From assembly GCA_963920705.1 (NCBI GenBank), contig OY987239.1, positions 10,073,504-10,137,503 on the forward strand: a stretch of 64,000 bases of DNA, written 5' to 3'. Below the pieces are notes generated by a model. It made no database searches. It worked only from the letters and a program-made list of their open reading frames with translations, and was not told the DNA's origin. This DNA comes from Odiellus spinosus (Eukaryota; Arthropoda; Arachnida; Opiliones; Phalangiidae). The translations under genes and the position numbers were made by a program. Below are positions 33,534 through 44,665 of this stretch, piece by piece (positions within the stretch are counted from its first letter, which is position 1; every line of letters starts with the position of its first letter).

Positions 33534-34118
33534 ATAGGCTTAGCGCGCTCGTTGCCGAGATTGTAGGCTTAGCGTTCTCTTCCGAGATTGTAGGCTTAGC
33601 GTTCTTTTCCGAGATTGTAGGCTTAGCGTTCATTGCCGAGATTGTAGGCTTAGCGTTCGTTTCCGAGATTGTAGGCTTAGCGTTCGTTTCCGAGATTGTA
33701 GGCTTAGCGTTCGTTTCCGAGATTGTAGGCTTAGCGTTCGTTTCCGAGATTGTAGGCTTAGCGTTCGTTTCCGAGATTGTAGGCTTAGCGTTCGTTTCCG
33801 AGATTGTAGGCTTAGCGTTCGTTTCCGAGATTGTAGGCTTAGCGTTCGTTTCCGAGATTGTAGGCTTAGCGTTCGTTTCCGAGATTGTAGGCTTAGCGGT
33901 CGTTTCCGAGATTGTAGGCTTAGCGTTCGTTTCCGAGATTGTAGGCTTAGCGTTCGTTGCCGAGATTGTAGGCTTAGCGTTCGTTGCCGAGATTGTAGGC
34001 TTAGCGTTCATTTCCGAGATTGTAGGTTTAGCGTTCGTTTCCGAGATTGTAGGCTTAGCGTTCTTTTCCGAGTTTGTAGGCTTAGCGTTGTTTCCAAGAT
34101 TGTAGGCTTAGCGCGCTC
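33534..34118. repeat. 27-bp minisatellite, about 21 units
   Basis: Units of GATTGTAGGCTTAGCGTTCG plus TTTCCGA. The period of nine codons gives a 159-codon minus-strand frame of repeating NAKPTISET, which is not a gene. It shares TAGGCTTA and a following CGTTT-type stretch with the 23-bp arrays. Confidence 0.94.
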
Positions 34119-34937
34119 TGACAAAGGCCAATAGAGGTTGGACTTCTTACATACCTTGTTATATTTGATAGCAGTGAAATAATTATAAAATCATTTTTCT
34201 TTTGGAGTACCTAGCCATTTAAAAAACATTATACGATTTACGTTTGCGATTTAATTAGATATAAAGGTAATTATAGAATTCCTCGTTAAGCCTTGGCACG
34301 TGGTGTTTCATCTAAGATTGAAATATAATGGGAAACATCTGCTCAAACAATGGTACAGAATTAGAAGTAGAAAAAATCATTTGCACCTGAGATAAAAAAC
34401 AGCTATTAAAAATTTTCCTAGAGTTTTTTTTAATTCTTCGTTTATACAGAGTTGCACTCTTGAATGGGACTAAAATTTCCATGGGAAAACCTTCGGTAAA
34501 ACCGAATATTTAACTGTAACTCTGTATAGATATTCCATTATTAGATCTTTGAAGAATATTTATTTTTTATTTTATTGACGAGATGATTTGAGCCAAGGCC
34601 CGTTTTCAGTCGATCATTTAGTGTTAGTTTAATTTGAAAAATAGATTTAAATACAGAAGTTCCATGGTTTCACCCCAAGTATCCCGAAATTTTATTTGAA
34701 AAGGCGGCTAGGTCCAGTATATATTCTAAAGTAAATCGGGTCGAAATCGGGACGGCCGGGCGAGACACCCTCCTTCGTTTCGGAAGAGAGTTGTTTCCCG
34801 TTGATAAATTTTCACCCCCTGCCGTAAACGTCTAGCACCGCCTACTTAGTTCAAATCTCAACCGCTAGAGAGGGAAATTTATTATTCCGTATCTCGACGA
34901 AAGCTCTGACGACAAAACATTCTGAGCCACATACCAT
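34119..34937. other. Unassigned stretch
   Basis: About 820 bp with no recognised gene or repeat. Confidence 0.4.
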
Positions 34938-35278
34938 CAGAAGCCGATGAAACCCTCCTTTGAAGTCTATTACTCCCGGGTCTTGTCTACCCCTCACTGT
35001 ATGGGTTAGTTTCAAAAAGCGCGATTCGTATGCCTCCTAACGGTAGATATTTTCGGAGCGGGAGTTCGTCGAGCGAATATCTCTAGCAGCCTCGGAGTTC
35101 GTCAAAAAAAAAAACGTCGTCGTTTGTGGAGAGAGAGAATTTCCAATTTTCCGTAGACAGGGGGTATGAAGTAGGAGCCCTCCGATCTCGTAAAATTGGG
35201 AATTTTACCCATACAGAGAGGAGCGCTATATCGAACATTAGAGTAGTAGACTTCAAAGGAGGGTTTCATCTACTTCTG
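34938..35278 (+). mobile_element. Family A MITE copy A14, variant TIR, TSD ATACCAT
   Basis: ATACCAT is duplicated at 34931-34937 and 35279-35285. The right TIR is the GTAGATG-type variant (CATCTACTTCTG). The run of A at 35103-35112 is expanded. Confidence 0.93.
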
Positions 35279-35347
35279 ATACCATTCATAGTATGCCTTG
35301 TTGTAAACTTGTAGTATGATTTACCTTTGCTAATATATTTTAGGCCT

Positions 35348-35370
35348 AAGGTGGGTTTCATCGGCTTCTG
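35348..35370 (+). repeat. Solo family A right TIR
   Basis: AAGGTGGGTTTCATCGGCTT followed by CTG stands alone 70 bp after A14, a remnant of another insertion. Confidence 0.7.
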
Positions 35371-35585
35371 TCTAAATTCAAAACAATTTTCTACCATCTG
35401 TTATTTGGATGTGAATACAAAAGATGTTACACTGTCGTCACGCGTGAAACAGCGTGTAGATACGTTTATAATTACGTATAATATTCAAATTGTTTCAACC
35501 GTGATGTTAATAATTGATCGAGCTTGTATACTTTATTAGCACACGTTTAAAGTGACACTGTTATAAATTTTTGACAGAAAAATAC

Positions 35586-36059
35586 GATTTGGGTCCACTT
35601 GATCGACTCCCAAATGATCGACAAGAGGTCCACTTGATCGACACCCAAATGATCGACTCACAATTGATCGACTCCCAAATGATCGACAAAAGGTCCACTT
35701 GATCGACTCCCAAATGATCGACAAAGGGTCCACTTGATCGACTCCCAAACGATCGACAAAGGGATCAAATGATTGATGCCTAATCCCAAATTACCGACAA
35801 CAAAGGGTGCATTTGATCGTTTCCCAATTGGTCAACTTCGTAATAACGATTATAAATAGATTAACCAACCTAACCTAACCCAAACCTAACCTAACCTAAC
35901 CTGACCTATACTCGTTACTCGCTAAAAAACTGGGCTGTCGATCAATTGGAATGGCTTGTCGATCAAATGGGAGTCGATCAAATGGGAGTCGATCAAACGG
36001 TAGTCGATCAAACGGACTCCTTGTCGATCAATTGGAAGTCGAGCAAATGAACCTAAGCC
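35586..36059. mobile_element. Fold-back element C2, TSD GAAAAATAC
   Basis: 474 bp, opposite orientation to C1, with GAAAAATAC at 35577-35585 and 36060-36068. The arms are TCGATC motif arrays, and the core is CCTAA-type repeats at about 35868-35903. The 9-bp duplication here and 8-bp at C1 would fit a Mutator-like or related transposase. There is no coding capacity. Confidence 0.9.
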
Positions 36060-36498
36060 GAAAAATACATAGTTATTTAGTACGATGAATTAACACAAGA
36101 TGGCGCTGATTTTAATTGTAGGGGTCTCAGTTTTTCGGGGGGTAAGGATAGTTTGATTTCCCAGTCTTCTGAACTCTCTTACCTCTATCCACAGTATCGC
36201 TGCTACTCACGGAAGCGGGTGGGCACGCTGTAGGGCAGACGGTGTCGGTCTCGGATAATAGGCTCAATTGTGGCGACATCTTACGCGTAAAACACCGTTA
36301 TAATAACGCATTTCTTATCATAAATAAAGTAAAAATTAAACTTAATTATTCCTACGTCCGACTTTTAACATTTCATTCGAAAGTAAAGTTGAAGAATCTA
36401 ACGATATTAGGTACAGCCTCACTTGAGGTTTGGAGCCTTCCACCCGGTGTCAGCTCTGTCTTTAATAACTTACACTTAGTCGTTGTCACTCGTTATAC
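36060..36498. other. Unassigned spacer
   Basis: A 121-codon open frame at 36242-36607 runs into E2 and shows no domain. No gene is called. Confidence 0.35.
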
Positions 36499-36814
36499 CA
36501 AGATTTCATTCAGGTTCCATAAGAATATGGGAGGGCCGCGATTCAATAACCATCCTCCCAAACTTTGTAGCAAAAGTTCGTCCGCTTCGAATCGATTTTT
36601 CAAGTAAATCGCTCCTGACATCTATTATTAACCCGCGCCACTAACGACCTTGACATAATATTTTGGGTAATAAAAATGGAGCCGACCGAAAAAAGATCTA
36701 AGCGTACAAATGTTGGGAAAATTGCGGACGAACTTTTGTTACACAGTTTGGGAGGATGGTACCAGAGGCTAAAGCTATGCTCCCATATTCTTATGGAACC
36801 TGAATGGATTCTTG
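36499..36814. mobile_element. Family E MITE copy E2, TSD GTTATAC
   Basis: 316 bp, the same length as E1 and nearly identical. GTTATAC is duplicated at 36492-36498 and 36815-36821. TIRs run CAAGATTTCATTCAGGTTCC (left) and the complement of CAAGAATCCATTCAGG (right). Confidence 0.93.
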
Positions 36815-37680
36815 GTTATACATATACATTTAGATTGAGTGGTATTCTATCGAGCGTGAAACAGGCGGTCCCGTTATTACACTATCATAAAGTCAAGGGT
36901 GATGCTATTTCCTAAAAACGTTATGAAATTAATTATTATTACCTGGTCACGATTTTTAAGGTGGAAGTAAAAAGCTTTGTTTTGTGAATAAAATTATATT
37001 TTTAAACCCCAATGTCGAACGTAGCCCCTGGATCAGTTGGTTTATCAGTATGCAAATTTCGAATTCATCAATTTATTCGAAAAATAGGCTTAGCTGGATT
37101 CATGTATACCCTGAATTTATTCGCATTGAAGAGTCAGCAACCAATCGAATGTTATTGGATGTATCATTTAGATCTTGCCTTAACGACAGGCCTTTGATTA
37201 TTGGTCGATGACTCTTCAATGGGAAGAAATCCATGAATCCAGCTAAGCCTATTTTCCGATTGAGTTTTAAATTTATTTCTATATTTGTTTGTGAATGGTG
37301 GATTAGGCCTATGTTGCATTATCCCTTTAATTAATTCAAATCTTAATCCAGATTTAAGCCCCCATAAAACCAGTCGTTTAACCAATTCTACATTGAATTT
37401 CTAGTGATAAAAATTTCACTTTCAACTCTACGTAAAAAATAAACTCGCCTAATACTAAGTCCCTAGATTACCCAAAAAAAATCTATATATAGTAAAAACA
37501 GTAATACTAAGTAAGCGTGCGGCCTCCTAACGCTAACCCTAAAGGAATTTTCTACACCCTCTCCCACTATCCAAGCCCGCGATTTGCCTGCCACAAGTTC
37601 AAAACACACGAGAAGTTATTTCGGAAACATCTCTCTGCAGGCTCTGCTTCTATAGGCTTATAGAATAGGAAATAAAACTC
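36815..37680. other. Unassigned stretch with an inverted pair
   Basis: No gene is called. AAAATAGGCTTAGCTGGATTCATG (37080-37103) is inverted at about 37229-37256 (CATGAATCCAGCTAAGCC then TATTTTCC), and CGCATTGAAGAGTCA at 37122 pairs with TGACTCTTCAATGGG at 37208. Together these suggest a ~180 bp hairpin-forming segment at about 37078-37258. Confidence 0.45.
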
Positions 37681-37714
37681 TAGTTTCCGTCGATAGATGT
37701 CGCTGTGATTTTTC

Positions 37715-37885
37715 CCGCGCTATTTATAGTAACCTGGCGCACGCGCCGGCCAATAGAGAGGAAAGTAAGCGAGTGCAAGGGGGTGTTGGGAGGTATAGGG
37801 GTGAAAGGGGGTGTGTCATAAACGCGCGCGCTCCGTTTATTTCGCGATCGAAGGAAGAAGTTGCGTTTTATTTTAGTTGTCAGTC
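37715..37885 (+). promoter_or_regulatory. Candidate core promoter
   Basis: Locally GC- and CpG-richer than the rest of the window. Visible motifs are TATTTATA at 37721, CCAAT at 37750, several GGGGTGT (CACCC-type) stretches at 37780-37815, CGCGCGCG near 37824 and TCAGTC at 37880-37885, which matches the arthropod initiator. No downstream promoter element is found at the standard spacing. The motifs are seen; promoter function is inferred. Confidence 0.35.
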
Positions 37886-38314
37886 TTTGTCGGCGCGTTA
37901 AACGCGTGCCTGCAGCTACAACGTCAGAGAAGGATAATATTGCGTGCCAACGCTTACGCCAACTGTCACGCGGTCTCGTTGTAGGGTTTGTTAATCCCGT
38001 GTGTTTTTTTAAGCCTTTTTCTAAATTATATATAAATTTTAACGTATTTTTAATACCAGTCCGTATGGTAGACAGTTTTTATCGCCTTTTAACGTCGGGA
38101 AAACTCTTTTTTGTAGTAGGCCTAGTTTATGCCCGGTGTTTTTTAGCTCTCGGTGTGAAGGCCAGTATGAAAATGAGGAATACAATGTGTTTTTAAAATC
38201 CGCTTTACGAATATTTCGCAAAAAAAAAAAAAAAGCATCCATGTTTGGTGATAGAAGTGACTCGGTGTCAAGTGCTACGTGTGAAATAGCGCGTGTTGGT
38301 GTTGATTGGGTTTC

Positions 38315-38512
38315 ATGGCAGGGTGTATTCGACGTGCCCCACCCCCTAGAGGGGAAGGTGGTAGTGATACGGAAGAGTTTGCAAAATCTACAACGAAAAC
38401 GGACAAAAACGGAACAGGGGTTACTAGAACTAATTCTGGTCAGGTGACATGCACAGATATTACAACCTCAGATCCAAATTCAGCCGCCGCCCGACAGAAG
38501 TCAATTATTCAG
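38315..38512 (+). CDS. Candidate first coding exon, unknown protein (partial)
   Basis: The frame opens with ATGGCAGGG in good start context and codes for 66 residues before CAG|GTAGAT at 38512/38513, a plausible splice donor in phase 0. A second possible donor (CAG|GTGACA) lies near 38442. The peptide is hydrophilic, rich in Thr, Ser, Arg, Lys and Asp, with an early RRAPPPRGEGG stretch and a later SAAARQKSIIQ. It shows no signal peptide, membrane segment or domain that I recognise. It is not part of any repeat in the window and follows the candidate promoter by ~430 bp of possible 5' leader. The leader contains other ATGs (for example 38067), a negative point. Unspliced, the frame closes at 38557. 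No downstream exon can be identified. It could be a chance open frame. Confidence 0.3.
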
Positions 38513-38800
38513 GTAGATTTAGATATTATGTTTGAAATTAAAAATAAGTTTACCTAGATTATACTAAATATCGATGGGCTAATTAGGACCCGGGGGGGTT
38601 ATGATAAAATTCTTAAAAAAAATCTACGACAATCAGATGAGAACTTCTACAAAGGAGTTTTTTAACCCCTTTAGTTTTGGAAATGTCATGATTTTGTTTT
38701 AGACCCGGTTTTTGCCACTTAATTTCTCTATTGTTTCTAAATTGGCTTTAAAGATCACACGCGAATTTTAATATTAGAATTACTAGTCTGCACTAACTCC
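38513..38800. other. Possible intron start or unassigned sequence
   Basis: AT-rich sequence after the donor-like site. No acceptor and second exon could be identified. Confidence 0.3.
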
Positions 38801-39480
38801 GTTTAAATTTCAAACACCATTTTGAATCCGGCCAATCATATTTCGTTTTAGCAGAGGTATATAATAACCCCCTTCGGTGGGAAGTCTGAAAGGTAGGCAA
38901 AATCGACGAACAACGAGTGCCCGGCGTAAATCGCGGCGGATCGACACACCGCTTTACTCCCAAAAAATAGTTACACCATTTTCAACCTCACTAAATTTTC
39001 CCTACGCACACTTCCGGAACTGACGAGCTGAAGTCAACCTTCGACTCCAATTTAACAGACAGCCTGACTCCTGAGACAGGATGTTCTAAACACAAATCGA
39101 GCCGTCTTGTTTATACAAAGACCATTTACTAGAGTAGCGACATTGAGAAGTCCAGCGCGAGCTAGTGGCCTAGATAGTCAGTAGCGGGCTCTCGTTGTTC
39201 GTGATTTTTAGCATTGGTAGTATAGGGGCTTTCATACTTTCCACCGAAGGGGGTTATTATATACCTCTGGTTTTAGGCATTGCAATATTATAAATGCAAG
39301 TGGCAAGGCCCCAAAAGGTGGCGCCACATATCCCATCAATTCATACCAATTATATCAGATATTTTTTGAAACCCGTTGAAGACGGTAGCGCCATCTAACA
39401 AAACACGTATTAAGATATAATGATTGGCTGGTATCTCCTTTTCTACATGGAACAAAATGGTGGACGATTTAAATAAGTTT
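38801..39480. repeat. Old repeat J copy 1, hosting H1
   Basis: CACCATTTTGAATCC (38817) and CAAAAGGTGGCGCCAC (39313) flank H1. Both also occur, in the same order, around K1 at 56891 and 57350. The two copies are strongly diverged. Confidence 0.5.
38852..39269. mobile_element. Family H MITE copy H1, TSD GTTTTAG
   Basis: 418 bp with TIRs of about 40 bp (CAGAGGTATATAATAACCCC, continuing CTTCGGTGGGAAG). GTTTTAG is duplicated at 38845-38851 and 39270-39276. It differs from H2 at roughly 15 sites. There is no coding capacity. Confidence 0.93.
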
Positions 39481-39522
39481 TGGGGGTAAAGTGCTGATTT
39501 TAAACCCTATTTTTGGAGTAAT

Positions 39523-39925
39523 TACAGGGTGACCACTTTTCCTATATTTCCTATTATTTCCTATATTTTCACCTCCTTCCTATTTTCTCCTATAATTTAA
39601 TGTCAATTCCTATAATCTCCTATATTTCTACTCAAAATCTCTAGTTAAGGGTAAAGTTCTAAATCATACTGTCAGCCGTGGCTGTATAAGATTATTTTAG
39701 CTTAACTGTACATTTTCCAGTTAAAATAGTCTGTAAAATTCCATACTATTTAAGCAATTGGATCATATTAATACCGTGTTTAAACTGGTGGCGAGAGTTG
39801 TGACGTAATAATAAACATGGTTCCTACTTTTAATTATTTTCCTATTTTATCATATATTTTACACTTATTTTTTAATATTTTATCCTATATTTTACATCAA
39901 TCGATTAAGAAATACTAGTGTGACC
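39523..39925. repeat. CCTATATTT-rich degenerate repeat
   Basis: Starts CAGGGTGACCACTTTTCC and contains many TTCCTATATTT and CCTATTTTATC variants, ending near TAGTGTGACC. It resembles an aged CAGGG-ended element with an interior of short repeats. Boundaries are uncertain. Confidence 0.4.
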
Positions 39926-40181
39926 TAGATCAAGTCAAAAATATAGTAACATAAAATATGATTTCATAATCATTATTCTTTTGTTTTGGTTCACGAATAA
40001 TATTTGGGGTTTCCCACGTATTGTGACGTAGGAAAGCTGCTTGAACTCTATTTATTATGCAAATAAGGTAAAATCGATATTCCAGGGCAAAGTATATTTC
40101 CATAGAACTGGTTTAAAGGTATACTTCGTTCTTAAAATAAGTTTATTTCAAATCGATTTTGACTGTTTTATTTTATCTTAA

Positions 40182-40666
40182 AGGGAGAATGAAAGGCCGA
40201 AACAACCTATTTTTAATCGATTAAGAATGCTAAAATAATGAGAAAAATAATAATATAACTCATCAAAAATATTTCCTTATTTTTATAATCAATTTCCAAA
40301 GTTCCGATGCTAAGCCTTGGCTGCCTAGCTCGGTGAACTAGGCTAGCACGACCTGTATTTTTTTTTTTTTAATATTCGCGGCTGTTCTTGTCGCCAATCA
40401 CGAGCGAGTACGTCTATTTTAAAAATACGCGTACTCGCTCGTGATTGGCCACTAGATCAGACGGGAATATTAAAAAAAATACGGCTCGTGCTTGCCTAGT
40501 TCGCCGAGCTAGGCAGCCAAGGCTTAGCATCAGCAAGTTTCGCAACTTTGGAAATTGATTATAAAATAACGAAATATTTTTGGTTGAGTTATATTATTGT
40601 TTTTCTCATTATTTTAGCATTCTTAATCGATTATAAATAGGTTGTTTCGGCCTTTTCATTCTCCCT
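40182..40666. mobile_element. Family D fold-back element D3, complete, TTAA-flanked
   Basis: TTAA at 40178-40181 and 40667-40670. Ends AGGGAGAATGAAAGG and CATTCTCCCT. Same hairpin design as D2, with a few arm differences (for example GGTTGAGTT in the right arm) and a shorter right A tract. Confidence 0.9.
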
Positions 40667-40757
40667 TTAACTTAAATCTCATTTTAAAAGACTCTATTTT
40701 CATTCTTGTTAAATTTTAACTTCGTGTATTACTCCGCCACGGCGTTTTCCGTTATAT

Positions 40758-41175
40758 CAGAGGTATATAATAACCCCCTTCGGTGGGAAGTATGAAAGGT
40801 AGGCAAAATCGACGAACAACGAGTGCCCGGCGTAAATCGCGGCGGATCGACACACCGCTTTACTCCCAAAAAATAGTTACACCATTTTGAACCTCGCTAA
40901 ATTTTCCCTACGGACACTTCCGGAACTCGCGAGCTGAAGTCAACCTTCGACTCCATTTTAACAGACAGCCTGACTCCCGAGACAGGAAGTTCTAAACACA
41001 AATCGAGCCGTCTTGTTTAAACAAAGACCATTTACTAGAGTAGCGACATTGAAAAGTCCAGCGCGAGCTAGTGGCCTAGATAGTCAGCAGCGGGCTCTCG
41101 TTGTTCGTGATTTTTAGCATTGGTAGTATAGGGGCTTTCATACTTCCCCCCGAAGGGGGTTATAATATACCTCTG
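40758..41175. mobile_element. Family H MITE copy H2, TSD GTTATAT
   Basis: 418 bp, the same length as H1. GTTATAT is duplicated at 40751-40757 and 41176-41182. The right TIR has ACTTCCCCCCGAAGGGG. It lies only 1.5 kb from H1. Confidence 0.93.
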
Positions 41176-41407
41176 GTTATATTATTAGTTAGTGAATTTA
41201 TTTGACTAGGGATGATTTGTAGTTTGAGGTATAGTGAACCCGTTGTTTTAAATAATAGTATATTCTAATGCATTCATTTCCTGTTTTTTTGCAACCAATC
41301 TAATAAGAATTAATTAACTTATTGCTTAATATCCTGTTCGTATTGTAAGCCTTGGAACTGAAAACCTAATTTAGAATTTAAATTTGGTAAATGTAGATTA
41401 TTATTAG

Positions 41408-41625
41408 CGTTTCCAGAATTAGTCTAAAATATAAGAAAATATTTCAAATTGACTTTTAATTCGAAGAATATAAATAAAACGACGAAACTAAGATTTTAAA
41501 TCATCTTTTTATTCGTTATTTTTCACGAAAATAAATTTTGTATGTTTTTTATCCGAACGTATAACGTCTATAATATTCTAAGATAAGGCCATTTTTGGAT
41601 AAAAACGGATATGGATTACGTTTTT
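41408..41625 (-). mobile_element. Family B MITE copy B14, both ends missing
   Basis: Core fragment from GTTTCCAGAATTAGTC to GGATATGGATTACG only. Confidence 0.82.
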
Positions 41626-41888
41626 TATTTTTGTTATTGATCTGTGTATTGTGTTTGATAATATTCTAAACGTTAAAGATTTAGCCTTTTACTTTTTTTC
41701 GATCAGCACGTTCATGCTATTATCGAATTACCTGCCTCTGTAATTTCGAGTAGCATAAATCTTTCTACCCAATACTCCCCTCTCTTGAGGAAAAAGTTTA
41801 TATTTTTTTACTATAAACTAATGTTCAAGACCAGTTTGCATAATAGTAAACTCTGATAGCGGTTTGTTAAAGGTAGTCTGAAGGTAAT

Positions 41889-42394
41889 TTTACTAAATTC
41901 TGATGTATATTAATCTGTTTGATTAAAAATAGACTATTTTTCATTCGAGTTAACTTATACGAAGATAAAGTAAAAAAAACATAATCCATATCCGTTTTTA
42001 TTATCCAACAAAAATGGCCTTATCTTAGAATATTATCCGATGCGTTATACGTTCGGATAAAAAACATTCAAAATTTATTTTCGTGAAAAATAACGAATAA
42101 AAAGATGATTTAAAATCTTAGTTTCGTCGTTTTATTTATATTCTTCGAATTAAAAGTCAATTTGAAATTTTTTTCTTATATTTTAGACTAATTCTGGCTG
42201 GAAACGCGAATTTCTTATCCATCGTTATACGTTTGAAAACGAGTAATTTGTAGGTAGATAAAGCGGCGAAGGCTTATCTTCGGGTAAACCTTTTAACAAT
42301 TATACGAATATAGAAATTTCATTGTTTTAGTTGCAATTTATCCGAAAATAAAATATCTGAAAATACACGAATAACGGAAGATAATGGATATCCA
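41889..42394 (+). mobile_element. Family B MITE copy B15, ends missing
   Basis: From TTACTAAATTCTGATG to AATGGATATCC. Both terminal GAGCTCGGAAT segments are absent. Confidence 0.84.
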
Positions 42395-42812
42395 ATTTTG
42401 ATTTTTCATTCAAGTTCCCTTTAAATATGTTAAACAGTTATGCAAATTCCCAATGAAAGCTGTAATAATAATCGATTTTGTACTGAATGTTCCATAAGGA
42501 TTGTTTTTAGATCTACCACGTTTACATTGAGTATCCCTCCGATTACTTATTAATCACAGTGTAGTCTTATCTTGAACCTTATCTTCAAAAATAGCTCCCA
42601 TAATGCACGCGAACGGCAAACCCCAATCAAATTGGCTCAGAGTGACTCATTATTACCTGATACTATGTTACTAACATAGATTCGGTGTATTTTAGCTTTG
42701 ATAGTGCTACAGTGTTATGTTGACTTCCAAATTACGTTGGGGAATATTGCTTGGAGCTAAGAATAACTCCGATAATTTCGGGTTCAATTTTAGAAGGTAG
42801 TTCAAATAAAAC
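42395..42812. other. Unassigned spacer
   Basis: No gene or element is recognised. Confidence 0.4.
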
Positions 42813-43150
42813 CAGAAGCCGATAAAACCCTCCTTTGAAGTCTATTACTCCCTGGTCTTGTCTACCCCTCTCTGTATGGGTTAGTTTCAAAAAGCGCGAT
42901 TCGTACGCCTCCTAACGGTAGATATTTTCGGAGCGGGAGTTCGTCCAGCGAATATCTCTAGCAGCCTCGGAGTTCGTCAAAAAAACGTCGTCGTTTGTGG
43001 AGAGAGAGAATTTCCAATTTTCCGTAGACAGGGGGGTATGAAGTAGGATCCCTCCGATCTCGGAAAATTGGGAATTTTACCCATGCAGAGAGTGGCGCTA
43101 TATCGAACATTAGAGTAGTAGACTTCAAAGGAGGGTTTCATCTACTTCTG
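42813..43150 (+). mobile_element. Family A MITE copy A15, variant TIR, near-perfect TSD
   Basis: The flanks ATAAAAC and ATAAAAG agree at 6 of 7. The right TIR is CATCTACTTCTG and the left has CCGATAAAACC. Confidence 0.91.
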
Positions 43151-43426
43151 ATAAAAGTAGATTCGATGCAATTTAAATTTGGTTTTATTAATATTGAATC
43201 ATACCTTTAGTTATATTTTGTACATTTAATTCTATGTGCGTCTGTCTGTCGGTCTGGAACGTAGACGCAGACACTCTTAAACATCATTGCAAACTGCGCT
43301 GGAGTAATTTCAAAACACGAACTAGTTTTTGTTTCAAAAACACTTAAGACACGTAACTTTATTTCAAACGTTGATTAAGCATGATAAATAAGGTTTAATT
43401 TAATTATTCTATGATTTAGATATTAG

Positions 43427-43764
43427 CAGAAGCTGATGAAACCCTCCTTTGAAGTCTACTACTCCAATGTTCCATATAGCGCTCCTCTCTGTATGGGTAA
43501 AATTCCCAATTTTCCGAGATCGGAGGGGTCCTACTTCATACCCCCCTGTCTACGGAAAATTGGAAATTCTCTCTCTCCACAAACGACGACGTTTTTTGGA
43601 CGAACTCCAAGGCTGCTAGAGATATTCGCTCGACGAACTCCCGCTCCGAAAATATCTACCGTTAGGAGGCGTACGAATCGCGCTTTTTGAAACTAACCCA
43701 TACAGAGAGGGGTAGACAAGACCCGGGAGTAATAGACTTCAAAGGAGGGTTTCATCGGCTTCTG
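43427..43764 (-). mobile_element. Family A MITE copy A16, intact, TSD ATATTAG
   Basis: ATATTAG is duplicated at 43420-43426 and 43765-43771. Both TIRs are present (the left reads CAGAAGCTGATG, as in A2). Confidence 0.93.
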
Positions 43765-43771
43765 ATATTAG

Positions 43772-44152
43772 ATATTCGGAAATTATATCGTTATATTATT
43801 CACTCATGAAATAACGGGTAGAGTAGCTTTGACTGCGCTGTCAATTCGAGGTAAAATTAAATATGAGGGGTTTTCCCTTATCCTTACGTTTACCGGTCTG
43901 TAATGAATATTTTTTTGGAATAACGGATATGTGTCGGAAATAGCACAAAAGCCACAGAAAATGGTGGAAAAAAATCAATTTTTAGAGAATTATGTTCAGA
44001 GTTCGTGCTAAAGAAAATTGTAGATCTTTATCGAATATAACATTAAGAAATATATATTCTATATGCTATAGAATGTACTAAGTTCGCTTCTTCGTGAATG
44101 TTTCTATTAAATTATAAAAAGTTATTTATTTTTCTTGTGAACATGGTTTTAC
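43772..44152. other. Unassigned spacer
   Basis: No gene or element is recognised. Confidence 0.4.
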
Positions 44153-44491
44153 CAGAAGCCGATGAAACCCTTCTTTGAAGTCTATTACTCCCGGGGATCT
44201 TGTCTACCCCTCTCTGTATGGGTTAGTTTCAAAAAGCGCGATTCGTACGCCTCCTAACGGTAGATATGTTCAAAGCGGGAGTTCGTCGAGCGAATATCTC
44301 TAGCAGCCTCGGAGTTCGTCAAAAAACGTCGTTGTTTGTGGAGAGAGAGAATTTCCAATTTTTCGTAGACAGGGGGGTATGAAGTAGGACCCCTAGGATC
44401 TCGGAAAATTGGGAATTTTACCCATACAGAGAGGAGCGCTATATCGAAAATTAGAGTAGTAGACTTCAAAGGAGGGTTTCATCTACTTCTG
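44153..44491 (+). mobile_element. Family A MITE copy A17, variant TIR, no TSD
   Basis: Right TIR CATCTACTTCTG. The flanks GTTTTAC and GTAATGT do not match. There is a two-base insertion near the left end (CCCGGGGATCTTG). Confidence 0.9.
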
Positions 44492-44665
44492 GTAATGTAT
44501 TTTAACGAGTTTCGGACCATTTTCATCGTGTTCTTTAGCTAGTTATTGTTTGGCAACAATTTCAATTACATACTTATCACATTTAAACTACATTACATGG
44601 GCGCCAACAAGGGGAAATGGGGCAATTGCCCACCTTGTATTACCCCGCTTAACTAAAGGTTGTAG

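Noticed and set aside
33532-34011. 159-codon repetitive frame NAKPTISET
   Set aside because: Frame of a 27-bp minisatellite; no flanking coding sequence.
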